17,251 nt of DNA from Bacteroidota bacterium (GTDB lineage: Bacteria > Bacteroidota > Bacteroidia > AKYH767-A > OLB10): assembly GCA_016713445.1 (NCBI GenBank), contig JADJPB010000003.1, positions 1 through 17,251 on the forward strand, given 5' to 3'. Under the pieces are notes generated by a model that was given only the letters and a program-made list of their open reading frames with translations, was not told the DNA's origin and did no database searches. Numbering within the stretch: the first letter of the stretch is position 1; each line of letters starts with the position of its first letter. The position numbers were made by a program, and so were the translations under genes. Shown in pieces: positions 9,212 to 16,500 of the stretch.

Positions 9212-9940
9212 ATGGAAACATTAGACGGATGTATTTTAAACTTATTCAGAACTGAAAAACCAATACTTTCTCAAAAAGATTTTGAAAATGAAAGTGTATG
9301 GGTTTGCGACCTACTAAATCAAGATACAGATTTAGCTAACGAATACATAAAATTTAAGTTATCGACTTGTAAAGACAGAATGGAAAAACTCGAATTTCTA
9401 TATAGTAGCCGTTCGTGTTTTAAATATACTGTGGAAGGACTTGAAAATGAACTGAACCCTGAAACACAAAGTGATTTTGGTTACTACAGGCATCTTTCTA
9501 AAGAAGAAATGTCACTTCGCTTAAATAGATATAAGAATGCTCTTAAAATGACAGACCAAGCTATTTGCTTTTATATTGATTGTTCTACTTTAAATTGCGA
9601 TGATAAGTTAAAGAAATCGTTAGAATTTTCTAACAATCAATTGACTTTAATTTTCTATTATTTCTTCACGGGACTTGGACTAAAAATTCGTACAGATATA
9701 GATATTACAGCTATGGCGAAATTTCTTCATGTAGTTTCAAACAAAGATTTTACAACAATCAACAATTCAGATTTCTACAAAAGATTAAGAAAAGCTCCGA
9801 ATTTTGTAACAGACCCAGAGCTTATAAAAGACTTAGAGATAATTAAACCTTTATTTGAGAAGGTAGAAATGAAAAATGTTGTATCCCTAATTGATACAGA
9901 AATTGCAAAAGCAAGAGTTGAAATCAAAAGAAAAAAGTAA
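9212..9940 (+). CDS. Hypothetical protein of the mobile module, 242 residues, unrecognised
   Basis: One of the few long unbroken reading frames in the window. It starts 9 bp after the recombinase stop, same strand, so it is probably co-transcribed. The product is soluble, charged and mostly helical, with no signal peptide or clear membrane segment. Cysteines occur at several places (VWVCDLLN, STCKDR, RSCFKY, CFYIDCSTLNC) without a regular metal-binding spacing. The C-terminal half holds a KFLHVVSNKDFTTINNSDFYKRLRKAPN segment and ends in a basic tail. Position suggests an accessory or regulatory role. RteC-like proteins of conjugative transposons occupy similar places, but no motif supports that name. 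Confidence 0.7.
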   Translation: METLDGCILNLFRTEKPILSQKDFENESVWVCDLLNQDTDLANEYIKFKLSTCKDRMEKLEFLYSSRSCFKYTVEGLENELNPETQSDFGYYRHLSKEEMSLRLNRYKNALKMTDQAICFYIDCSTLNCDDKLKKSLEFSNNQLTLIFYYFFTGLGLKIRTDIDITAMAKFLHVVSNKDFTTINNSDFYKRLRKAPNFVTDPELIKDLEIIKPLFEKVEMKNVVSLIDTEIAKARVEIKRKK

Positions 9941-9965
9941 AAATTATAGAATCAATTAAAATATA

Positions 9966-9987
9966 GGGTAGCCTATTGGGTAGCCTA
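9966..9987 (+). repeat. Direct repeat GGGTAGCCTA, two copies with 12-bp period
   Basis: GGGTAGCCTA at 9966-9975 and 9978-9987 are identical and separated by TT, in the ~95-bp gap before the excisionase-type HTH gene. Each copy contains the near-palindrome TAGCCTA/GGGTA. They could be binding sites for that HTH protein or iteron-like sites near the rep gene; both are inference. Confidence 0.5.
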
Positions 9988-10035
9988 AAAATTTATTGTG
10001 ATTAAATATTTGTAGTGAAATTAATTACTACAGAT

Positions 10036-10383
10036 ATGGAAAACTTAGTCCTTACTCAATTGTCAGTTTCTGAAATTCGTTCACTTTTTAGAGAAGAATT
10101 GGAAACTTATTTTAATGCACAAAAAGATTCACCCTACAAGGAAAATCAACCCGACCAATTACTCACCATCCAACAAGCTGGAGAGCTTTTGAATCTCTCA
10201 GTCCCCACCATATATGGGTACGTGCAAAGGGCTGAAATCCCTGTGAGCAAAAGAGGGAAACGACTCTACTTTTCTAAGCAAGAGCTTTTCGATTGGATAA
10301 AAGAAGGAAGACGAAAGACCCTTGCGGAGTCTTCGCTGGAAGCCAAAGCCATAACAAAAAGGAAAACCGCTGACCATGAATAG
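10036..10383 (+). CDS. Excisionase-type helix-turn-helix protein
   Basis: Small DNA-binding protein of the MerR-like/excisionase HTH_17 type. The ATG at 10036 (MENLVLTQLSVSEIR) is preferred to the in-frame GTG at 10015. Residues 1-35 form a helix (SVSEIRSLFREELETYF). The HTH domain covers about residues 48-95: LLTIQQAGELLNLSVPTIYG, then YVQRAEIPVSKRGKRLYFSK and ELFDWIKEGRRKT. The tail is basic. The frame is unbroken. The stop overlaps the next gene by 8 bp (ATG at 10376), which suggests translational coupling with the replication protein. Likely role: directing excision by the recombinase, or regulating rep. Confidence 0.8.
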   Translation: MENLVLTQLSVSEIRSLFREELETYFNAQKDSPYKENQPDQLLTIQQAGELLNLSVPTIYGYVQRAEIPVSKRGKRLYFSKQELFDWIKEGRRKTLAESSLEAKAITKRKTADHE

Positions 10384-11431
10384 CAGGAAAATGACTTCTG
10401 CTTATGGGGATAATGTACATACATTAGCACAAGTCGGGACAAAGAAAACCTCCACCCTACCTAAAGGGTACGTTATTGTGAATGGAAATGGAAGTGATTT
10501 AAACGATTTAAAGACTAAAAAGGGAGAGCCAAAAAAAAGCAAATTAGTCAAGTGCTTGCATTAGGACTCATTAAAATCGCACAGGAACAAAACAACCGTA
10601 CATTAGAAATAAAGTTTCGCAATACTTATTACTGTTTGATAGTGTCGTTACAGTAGATGGACGGATTCATGGGAAACTTTGTAAAACCGATTGTGTACAG
10701 TTTGTCTTGGAAATCGCAAAGCAGAAATTATTAATAAGTATCTACCAGACGTGAGTCATTGATGAGCCCTCACTTTTGACGCTGACGGTAAAATCAATAA
10801 AAAAGGAAGTTTGCAAGCGGTCATTAAAAATGAAGCAAGAATTTAGAAAATACTGATACACACAAAAAAGACACCAACGAGGAAAAGGAGAAAACTTATT
10901 GGACTCATGTCCATTGAATGCAATTTTAATCCAATAACCAAAGAGTATAACCCCCATTTGCATATCATCACCAATAACCGCAAAACTGGAGAAATATTAC
11001 TCGAAGAATGGCTGAAACGTGGAAAGAAGAAAAATGTTAATGCAAAGGCTCAGCTACTCGTGAAAGTAAAAAACAATAAAAATTGCCTTATTGAGATAGT
11101 GAAATATGGTAGTAAAATTCTAACGGAAAACGACCTCGATAAAAAAGCAAACTCAGGCAAAAAAGTGACCATCTACTTAAAGGCACTTTATACGATAATA
11201 GAAGCATTTGAAGGGATTCGTCTCTTTGAACATTTCGGATTCAAACCAATGATGAATCCCGTTAAAGTATCGATACCCGCAAAAATCGCAGTTGATTTTA
11301 GAGAGTTCAATTACGATTCTACAAAAACCGATTGGGTTGATATTTCAAATAAAGAGAGGCTTACTGGATTTATAACAGACCAACGGATTCAACATATTTT
11401 GGAGAATTGCATTGATACTGAATTGAATTAA
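10376..11431 (+). CDS. Rolling-circle replication initiator, HUH endonuclease (Rep_1-like), frame-disrupted
   Basis: Predicted nickase that starts rolling-circle replication by cutting one strand at an origin. The N-terminus (MNSRKMTSAYGDNVHTLAQV) is open to 10564. Reading across frame breaks then gives a zinc-binding-like block with LCTVCLGNRKAEIINKYLP (about 10692-10748), motif 1 LLTLTVKSI (about 10770-10796), and, in the unbroken 10907-11431 frame, the HUH motif NPHLHIITNN and the motif 3 tyrosine IEIVKYGSKIL, a YxxK arrangement. The order zinc block, motif 1, HUH, catalytic tyrosine matches the pC194-type Rep family. Breaks occur near 10540, 10640, 10690, 10757 and 10845. The corrected length is about 350 residues. 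It overlaps the HTH gene by 8 bp. No mobilisation gene or nick site is identified. Family assignment is from motifs only. Confidence 0.75.
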
Positions 11432-11526
11432 CCATCTTAATAATCACTCACTTTCATAACCAGACCATCAAATCGTTGCATAAATTGAAAATCTTATTAC
11501 TATTTTGTAATCTGAACTTTCAATTA

Positions 11527-11685
11527 ATAATGCAATAGAAATATTAGCAAAAAAAGGACGTTTTCAACTTCAAAGAGGCTGTCGAGCTGGACAAAGTAAA
11601 AAGACATTATTTACTATGACTTCTTACTTATGGTAAAGATTCATAAAAGAAATCATTAAATTACAAGAGGATTGGGAAAATGACT
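11527..11685 (+). CDS. Possible small frame-disrupted ORF after rep
   Basis: Weak. The stretch can be read as NAIEILAKKG, then after a shift in the A-run (about 11551) as DVFNFKEAVELDKVKRHY, then YYDFLLMVK and FIKEIIKLQEDWEND to a TGA stop. Together that is about 55-60 helical, charged residues with plausible codon use. No ATG is visible in frame, and no family is recognised. It would be a small accessory gene of the mobile module. The rest of 11432-11757 shows nothing. Confidence 0.25.
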
Positions 11686-11758
11686 AATTTTATGGTGGAG
11701 TTCGTCTATCCTTCAGAGCTTTGGATATATTACGAAATAAAGTTGTAGGAATATAACG

Positions 11759-12165
11759 TTAATGCTTATGTTTTGCGAATCGCAAGACAACTTTCGTAGT
11801 TAGGAGTTCCGTGTAGAAAATTTTTTCTCTGTAGACTCTTCTTTGTTAAGCTGAAGCTTTTTTCTTCCAAGACAATTTCTTGAACAATACTTTACTTCGT
11901 ATTTATTTGCTTTTAAGAAGTCAAGATTCGTCGGCTTGGTTCTTCCCGTTGATTGCTCATTGGGGAGAACTCACGCAAAACACCGTGCATTAACAGTCGG
12001 TTGCAGCAATGCCGCATTGACCTTCCTTCGTAGATCACTCACAGTGAAATAGTGAAAAAACAAGCAAACCCCTTTTAACGGAAGAAATGTTTCTGGTTTG
12101 CTTGTTTTTTTATCTTTACATAAATATCACGACCAGAAAGCGGCACTGCAGCAACCGCCAAATCG
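11759..12165 (+). mobile_element. Candidate integron gene cassette 1, no convincing gene
   Basis: Bounded by core sites GTTAATGC (11758-11765) and GTTAGTGGCA (12165-12174). The first complements the R'' box of the palindrome at its own 3' end (TGCATTAAC, 11986-11994) over 8 bp, as expected for a cassette that was once a circle. Between them a minus-strand frame from about 11960 to 11800 reads FLKANKYEVKYCSRNCLGRK to a TAA, but it needs a frameshift to use the ATG at 11960. A short palindrome TGCGA-A-TCGCA lies near 11774-11784. No attC-like 5' arm exists for the 11758 site, so it may be an attI-like or truncated end. Confidence 0.45.
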
Positions 12166-12174
12166 TTAGTGGCA
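11986..12174 (+). other. attC-like recombination site A
   Basis: Imperfect palindrome with integron attC layout. The 5' arm is TGCATTAAC (R''), a 4-nt spacer, GGTTGCAGCA (L''), AT, GCCGC. The 3' arm is GCGGC, AC, TGCAGCAACC (L'), an 8-nt spacer, GTTAGTGGCA (R'). L'' and L' pair 9 of 10 and GCCGC/GCGGC pairs fully. Unequal spacers between the boxes match the unpaired central spacer of folded attC sites. At 189 bp it is longer than usual, because its middle holds a second, very strong inverted repeat (12055-12110). The R boxes keep AAC and GTT but not the full RYYYAAC/GTTRRRY consensus. Confidence 0.55.
12055..12110. terminator. Strong 16-bp inverted repeat with A/T flanks, bidirectional terminator-like
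   Basis: AAAAAACAAGCAAACC (12055-12070) and GGTTTGCTTGTTTTTT (12095-12110) are perfect complements around a 24-nt loop. The A-run on the left and T-run on the right would give a U-tract in both directions. It lies inside the variable middle of attC-like site A, so it would end transcription between cassettes. Confidence 0.65.
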
Positions 12175-12885
12175 ATAATATGACGACACAACCGACACAT
12201 AACATCTCAACTGAAAGGGCGACTGACTTATTAAAAGACGGACAGCCTTTGAAGAATATTTATTTTGACGGAGAACTGAAGATTGAAGTCAATGACAATT
12301 GGGACAAAGAAGTTGTTTTTGAAAATTGTATTGTAGAAAATTTTTCTGCAATCAGTCAGCAATTTGACAAACCAATAAAACTAACAAACAGTCATTTCAA
12401 AAACTGCCAATTCACATTCGTATACTTTTTGGGTGGACTTACAATAGAAAATTGCACTTTTGACAACTACTTGGACTTTCAGGCAGGCGGACATAATAAA
12501 ACTGGAAATCCTGTAATTATTATAAACAATGACTTCAAAGACTTTGTAAATTTCTTTGACTGTTGGTATGAAAACGAAATAACATTTAGCAACAATAAAT
12601 CCACAAAGGGACGAACTTATTAGGTAAAGTGCATAATATTCCTGTGACTTTTGACATTGAACCAATTCTCCAAGACAATATCGGACAGCTTGACTTGGAC
12701 AACGAAGGAGAAAAAAGTGAATAACAGAATGACAAATATATTAACGACAAGGAGAATTACTGCCACTAACAGGTCCTTTGCGTCAGGCGGGCATTTGGTT
12801 ACATAAAACTTAATTGGTAATTTTAATATCTCAACTAAATAGAAATCACGCTCCGTGTCCCGCCCGAGCGCAAAGCCCCAGAACG
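12166..12885 (+). mobile_element. Candidate integron gene cassette 2
   Basis: A 720-bp unit from the G^TT of GTTAGTGGCA (12165) to the G^TT of GTTATTAGCA (12885). It has the compact cassette plan: core site, start codon 14 bp later, one gene, stop, 36 bp, then an attC-like site. The cassette start GTTAGTGGCA complements the R'' of its own attC (TGCCACTAAC, 12761) 10 of 10, while the R' that now follows (12885) matches it only 8 of 10. That is expected when R' was contributed by the next cassette. No integron integrase gene is in the window. Confidence 0.55.
12180..12724 (+). CDS. Cassette-borne beta-helix-like protein of unknown function, frame-disrupted
   Basis: Product about 181 residues, no signal peptide. 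The ATG at 12180 (MTTQPTHNIS) lies 14 bp after the cassette core site; a longer in-frame start at 12087 would run through the terminator-like repeat and the attC arm, so it is rejected. Residues 20-140 contain short beta-strand units with regular aromatic, Asn and Cys positions (VVFENCIVENF, IKLTNSHFKNCQF, LTIENCTFDNY, VIIINNDFKDF, ITFSNNKS), about 20 residues apart, as in pentapeptide or right-handed beta-helix proteins. After a frame break near 12612 it continues NLLGKVHNIPVTFDIEPILQ and ends acidic (DLDNEGEKSE) at 12724. No family name is justified. Cassette genes are commonly of unknown function. Confidence 0.65.
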
Positions 12886-12894
12886 TTATTAGCA
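12761..12894 (+). other. attC-like recombination site B
   Basis: A 134-bp imperfect palindrome. The 5' arm is TGCCACTAAC (R''), AGGTC, CTTTGCG (L''), TCA, GGCGGG. The 3' arm is CCCGCC, CGAG, CGCAAAG (L'), a 9-nt spacer, GTTATTAGCA (R'). L''/L' and GGCGGG/CCCGCC pair perfectly, and R''/R' pair 8 of 10. The asymmetric internal gaps are those of attC sites rather than of a simple terminator. The middle is AT-rich and uneventful. It begins 36 bp after the cassette gene stop. Confidence 0.6.
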
Positions 12895-12969
12895 ACCCTA
12901 AAACCCGACAGTGAAACCATTAACCGACCGACAATGAAATTATCGGCAAAACCGTTTGGCTATCCCTTC
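12895..12969 (+). other. Short stretch after attC-like site B, possible truncated cassette 3
   Basis: Downstream of the core GTTATTAGCA a start-like context GACAATG occurs. An ATG at 12934 opens only 14 codons (MKLSAKPFGYPFVK) before a stop at 12976-12978. A near-palindrome (CCGACAAT-GAA-ATTATCGG, 12930-12948) overlaps the ATG. No R'' box matching TGCTAATAAC was found downstream, so a third cassette is either truncated here or lost. Confidence 0.3.
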
Positions 12970-13035
12970 GTAAAATAAAAAAAGCTGCAAAGCCACCCAC
13001 AAATCGACCCGCTTTTGCAGCATATTTTATTTTAC
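12970..13035. terminator. Long inverted repeat, bidirectional terminator-like
   Basis: Arms at 12970-12993 and 13011-13035 are nearly perfect complements, with a GCTGCAAA/TTTGCAGC core, an A-rich outer left arm and a T-rich outer right arm, around a 17-nt loop. It separates the cassette region from the metal-efflux locus and could stop transcripts from either side. Confidence 0.6.
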
Positions 13036-13090
13036 CCTACCGCACCCATACTAATCGACAATTTTATGCACAACCGACAGTATTTTTCCC

Positions 13091-13098
13091 TACATTTG
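13091..13098 (+). promoter_or_regulatory. TAnnTTTG promoter box of the metal-efflux locus
   Basis: TACATTTG matches the Bacteroidota -7 consensus and ends 4 bp before the GTG start at 13103, so the transcript would have almost no leader, as for mnmE. A -33 element is not obvious. Confidence 0.5.
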
Positions 13099-13102
13099 CA
13101 CC

Positions 13103-13426
13103 GTGAAACAAGTTTTGACACTCATATTCAGTTTTTACATTTTGGCTTTATCCTGTATGCCGTGCAGCGACAAGGACGACTGCAATTATATGAGTGCCTA
13201 CCAATCAACATTTGCAACTACCGACCATTCAGACCACGACAGCGACATCGAGAATTGCTCACCTTTTTGTATGTGTGCTTGTTGCGGACATTCTTTTAGC
13301 AGTCCATTTTCGCATTACAGCTTATCGCTTCACGTTCCTTTTTCATTAGAAAAATTCCCAGTTTACAACTCTTCCTTCGTTTCAGAGGTGTATTTGTCTA
13401 TTTGGCAGCCGCCAAAAATCAGTTAA
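13103..13426 (+). CDS. Small secreted Cys/His-rich protein, DUF6660-like, next to RND pump
   Basis: Product 107 residues, unbroken frame, GTG start at 13103 directly after a promoter box. Residues 1-20 (MKQVLTLIFSFYILALSCMP) form a signal peptide, possibly a lipoprotein-type one with the cysteine in ALSC. A His/Asp-rich stretch follows (DHSDHDSDIENC), then a cysteine cluster CSPFCMCACCGHSF at about residues 52-65, and the end YLSIWQPPKIS. Small proteins with this HxxH...CxPFCxCxCCG layout and a WQPPK end are commonly found directly upstream of CusA/CzcA pumps in Bacteroidota (DUF6660, from memory). The ligands suggest periplasmic metal binding, perhaps as sensor or chaperone; that is inference. 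The pump gene follows after about 100 bp. Confidence 0.75.
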   Translation: MKQVLTLIFSFYILALSCMPCSDKDDCNYMSAYQSTFATTDHSDHDSDIENCSPFCMCACCGHSFSSPFSHYSLSLHVPFSLEKFPVYNSSFVSEVYLSIWQPPKIS

Positions 13427-13438
13427 TGAAATTATGAT

Positions 13439-13456
13439 GTTCTGCTAACGCAGAAC
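13439..13456. repeat. Perfect hairpin between the small protein and the pump
   Basis: GTTCTGC-TAAC-GCAGAAC gives a 7-bp stem with a 4-nt loop, 10 bp after the upstream stop codon. No T-run follows on plus, so it is more likely an mRNA processing or attenuation hairpin than a strong terminator. The remaining bases to 13527 contain no gene. Confidence 0.45.
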
Positions 13457-13527
13457 AAAACAAAACTACTTACGATGCTTACGCACCGCAAGTAATTGTG
13501 TATTCATTCATTAAACTGATTAAAATA

Positions 13528-16500
13528 ATGTTAGACAAAATAATTGCATTCAGCATAAAAATAAATTCATCATTGGCTTGATGACCTTTGCACTCATTAT
13601 TTGGGGGTGTGGAGCGCAAGTAAATTACCCATAGATGCTTTACCCGACATCACCAACAATCAAGTGCAAATCATTACACTTTGTCCTACGCTATTAGGGC
13701 AGGAAGTAGAACAGTTAGTTACCTATCCCATAGAACAAGGCATTGCCAACCTTCCCGATTTGGTAGAGTTACTGAAGCATTTCCGTTTCGGACTTTCAGT
13801 AATTACGGTTGTATTTGATGATAAGGTGAACATCTACTTTGCACGGCAACTAATTAACGAAAAACTAAAAAGCCCAGGAAAAAATTCCGCAGGGTGGCAC
13901 ACCGGAATTAGCTCCTGTCAGCACAGGTTTAGGTGAAGTGTATCAATACATCATTCATCCGAAAAAAGGCAGCGAAAAAAAATATACGGCTATGGACTTG
14001 CGCACTATGCAGGATTGGATTGTTGCAAGGCAGCTTTACGGCACTCCTGGAATTGCAGAAGTAAACAGTTTTGGTGGTCAACTAAAACAATATGAAGTTG
14101 CTGTAAATCCTGATAGAATGATTGCTATGGGAATTTCCATTCCTGAAATTTTTACAGCATTAGAAAAAAATAATGAAAACACAGGCGGTGCATACATTGA
14201 CAAAAAACCAAACGCTTATTTTATTCGCGGTGTGGGTTTGATTAGTTCGTTTGACGACATCAAAAACATTGCTGTTAAAAATAATCCAAATGGTATTCCA
14301 TCTTAATTAAGATGGCTGATGTTCGTTTAGGCAGTGCCGTTCGTTACGGTGCACTTACTTATAACGGGTGAAGTGGATGCAGTAGGTGGAGTGGTAATGA
14401 TGTTGAAAGGTGCAAACAGTGCAGATGTTGTAAATCGTGTAAAGCAAAATGACAAACATACAAAAATCATTGCCTGTTGATGTGGTAATTGAACCTTATC
14501 TCGACAGAAAGGATTTGGTAAACCGTGCAATAAGTACAGTCGAGAAAAATTTAATTGAAGGTGCATTGATTGTAATTTTTGTTTTGGTTTTATTTCTTGG
14601 AAATTTCCGTGCAGGATTAATTGTTGCATCAGCAATTCCCTTATCAATGTTGTTTGCATTGGGCATGATGAATCTGTTTGGAGTTAGTGCAAACCTCATG
14701 AGCTTGGGTGCAATTGATTTCGGATTAATTGTGGATGGTGCTGTAATTATTGTGGAAAGTATTTTTCACAGTATAACTACAAAGCACCTTAAAAGTGGTA
14801 AAACAGAATTAACATCTGAACAAATGGACGATACCGTTTTCCAAAGCGCAAAGCGAATGATGAACTCGGCAGCATTCGGACAAATAATAATCCTGATTGT
14901 GTATTTACCAATTCTTTCTTTAGTTGGTATTGAAGGAAAAATGTTTGGACCAATGGCACAGACAGTTTCATTTGCAATACTTGGAGCATTTCTACTTTCA
15001 CTTACTTATATTCCAATGGCATCCTCACTTTTTTAAGTAAAAAAGTAGTACATAAAAGAAATATTTCTGACAGGATGATGAGTTTCTTCCAAAGTAAGTA
15101 CGAACCGCTTTTGAAGAAAGTCATCAAAGCAAAAAAACTTGTTGTAGGAATTACCGTTGCTATTTTCTTTATCACCTTTTTTATTTTTACAAGAATGGGT
15201 GGAGAATTTATTCCAACTTTAGAAGAAGGAGATTTTGCTTTTCACTGTATTTTATCACAGGGAACTTCTTTATCACAAAGTATTGAAACATCTATGCAGG
15301 CATCACGCATCATCAAAGGTTTTGATGAGGTAAAAATGGTTGTTGGTAAAACAGGAAGTGCAGAAGTGCCAACAGACCCCATGCCGCGAAGCATCCGACA
15401 TGATGATAATTCTTAAACCGCAAAGCGAATGGAAACGCGATATTTCTTATGAAGAATTAGCGGATGAAATCAATGAAAAATTGGAAACTATTCGGGAGTA
15501 TTCTTTGAGAAAAGTCAGCCCATTCAAATGCGCTTTAATGAGTTGATGACAGGTATTCGTCAGGATGTTGCAGTAAAATATTTGGCGAAAACATGGACAC
15601 ACTTTTAAATTATGCAAACAAGGTAAATGCAATTGTTCAAAATGTAGAAGGTGCAACCGAACCAAGTGTAGAGCGGGTTGAAGGTTTGCCACAAATCGTA
15701 ATCAATTACAACCGTTCACAAATTGCAAACTATGGTTTGAACATTGACGACATCAATCACATTGTAAGCACTGCATTTGCAGGAGGCAGCGCAGGAGTTG
15801 TTTTTGAAAACGAACGCAAATTTGATTTGGTAGTTCGCCTTGACAGCACACACCGCAACAATATTGATGACGTAAGTCATATATATTCCAACAGCAAGCG
15901 GAACACAAATTCCTTTATCGCAGGTAGCGGAAATAAAATTGGAATTAGGACCCGCTCAAATAAGTCGAGAAGACGGTAAACGCAGAATTGTTGTTGGCTT
16001 TAATGTAAAAGGCAGAGATGTTGCAAGCGTTGTTACGGATATTCAAAAACAACTTGGCGAAAAAGCAAAACTGCCAGAAGGATATTATTATACCTACGGA
16101 GGAACTTTTGAAAACCTGCAAGCAGCATCAGCACGTTTGATGATTGCAGTGCCCGTTGCTCTCGCACTTATTTTATGCTGCTCTATTTCACATTCACTTC
16201 CGTAAAACAAGCCACCCTAATATTTACAGCTATTCCAATGGCAGCAATTGGAGGTGTATTCGCTTTGCTTATCCGTGATATGCCTTTCAGTATTTCAGCA
16301 GGTGTTGGTTTCATTGCCTTGTTTGGTGTAGCTGTCCTCAATGGTATTGTTCTCGTCAGCACATTCAATCAATTGGAAAAAGACGGAATGACTGACATCT
16401 TACAGCGAATAATTGAAGGGACAAAAATCCGTTTGCGACCCGTTCTAATGACAGCAACCGTAGCATCACTTGGATTTTTACCAATGGCATTATCACATGG

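Noticed and set aside
9212..9940. RteC-family regulator
   Set aside because: Position is compatible, but no motif I can recognise supports the name.
11570..11757. A third attC-like site ending at GTTAATGC (11758)
   Set aside because: No upstream arm complements the sequence before this GTT; it remains an attI-like or truncated end.
12087..12179. Longer start for the cassette gene
   Set aside because: The extra codons run through the right arm of the terminator-like repeat and the 3' arm of attC-like site A; the ATG at 12180 fits the cassette plan.
12620..12895. Minus-strand 91-residue frame with hydrophobic stretches
   Set aside because: It overlaps the cassette gene end and the whole attC-like site B; the hydrophobicity comes from reading AT-rich DNA backwards.
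13439..13527. attC site of a third cassette (TGCTAAC at 13443)
   Set aside because: It is part of a simple 7-bp hairpin; there is no matching L'/R' arm, and the expected R'' would be TGCTAATAAC.
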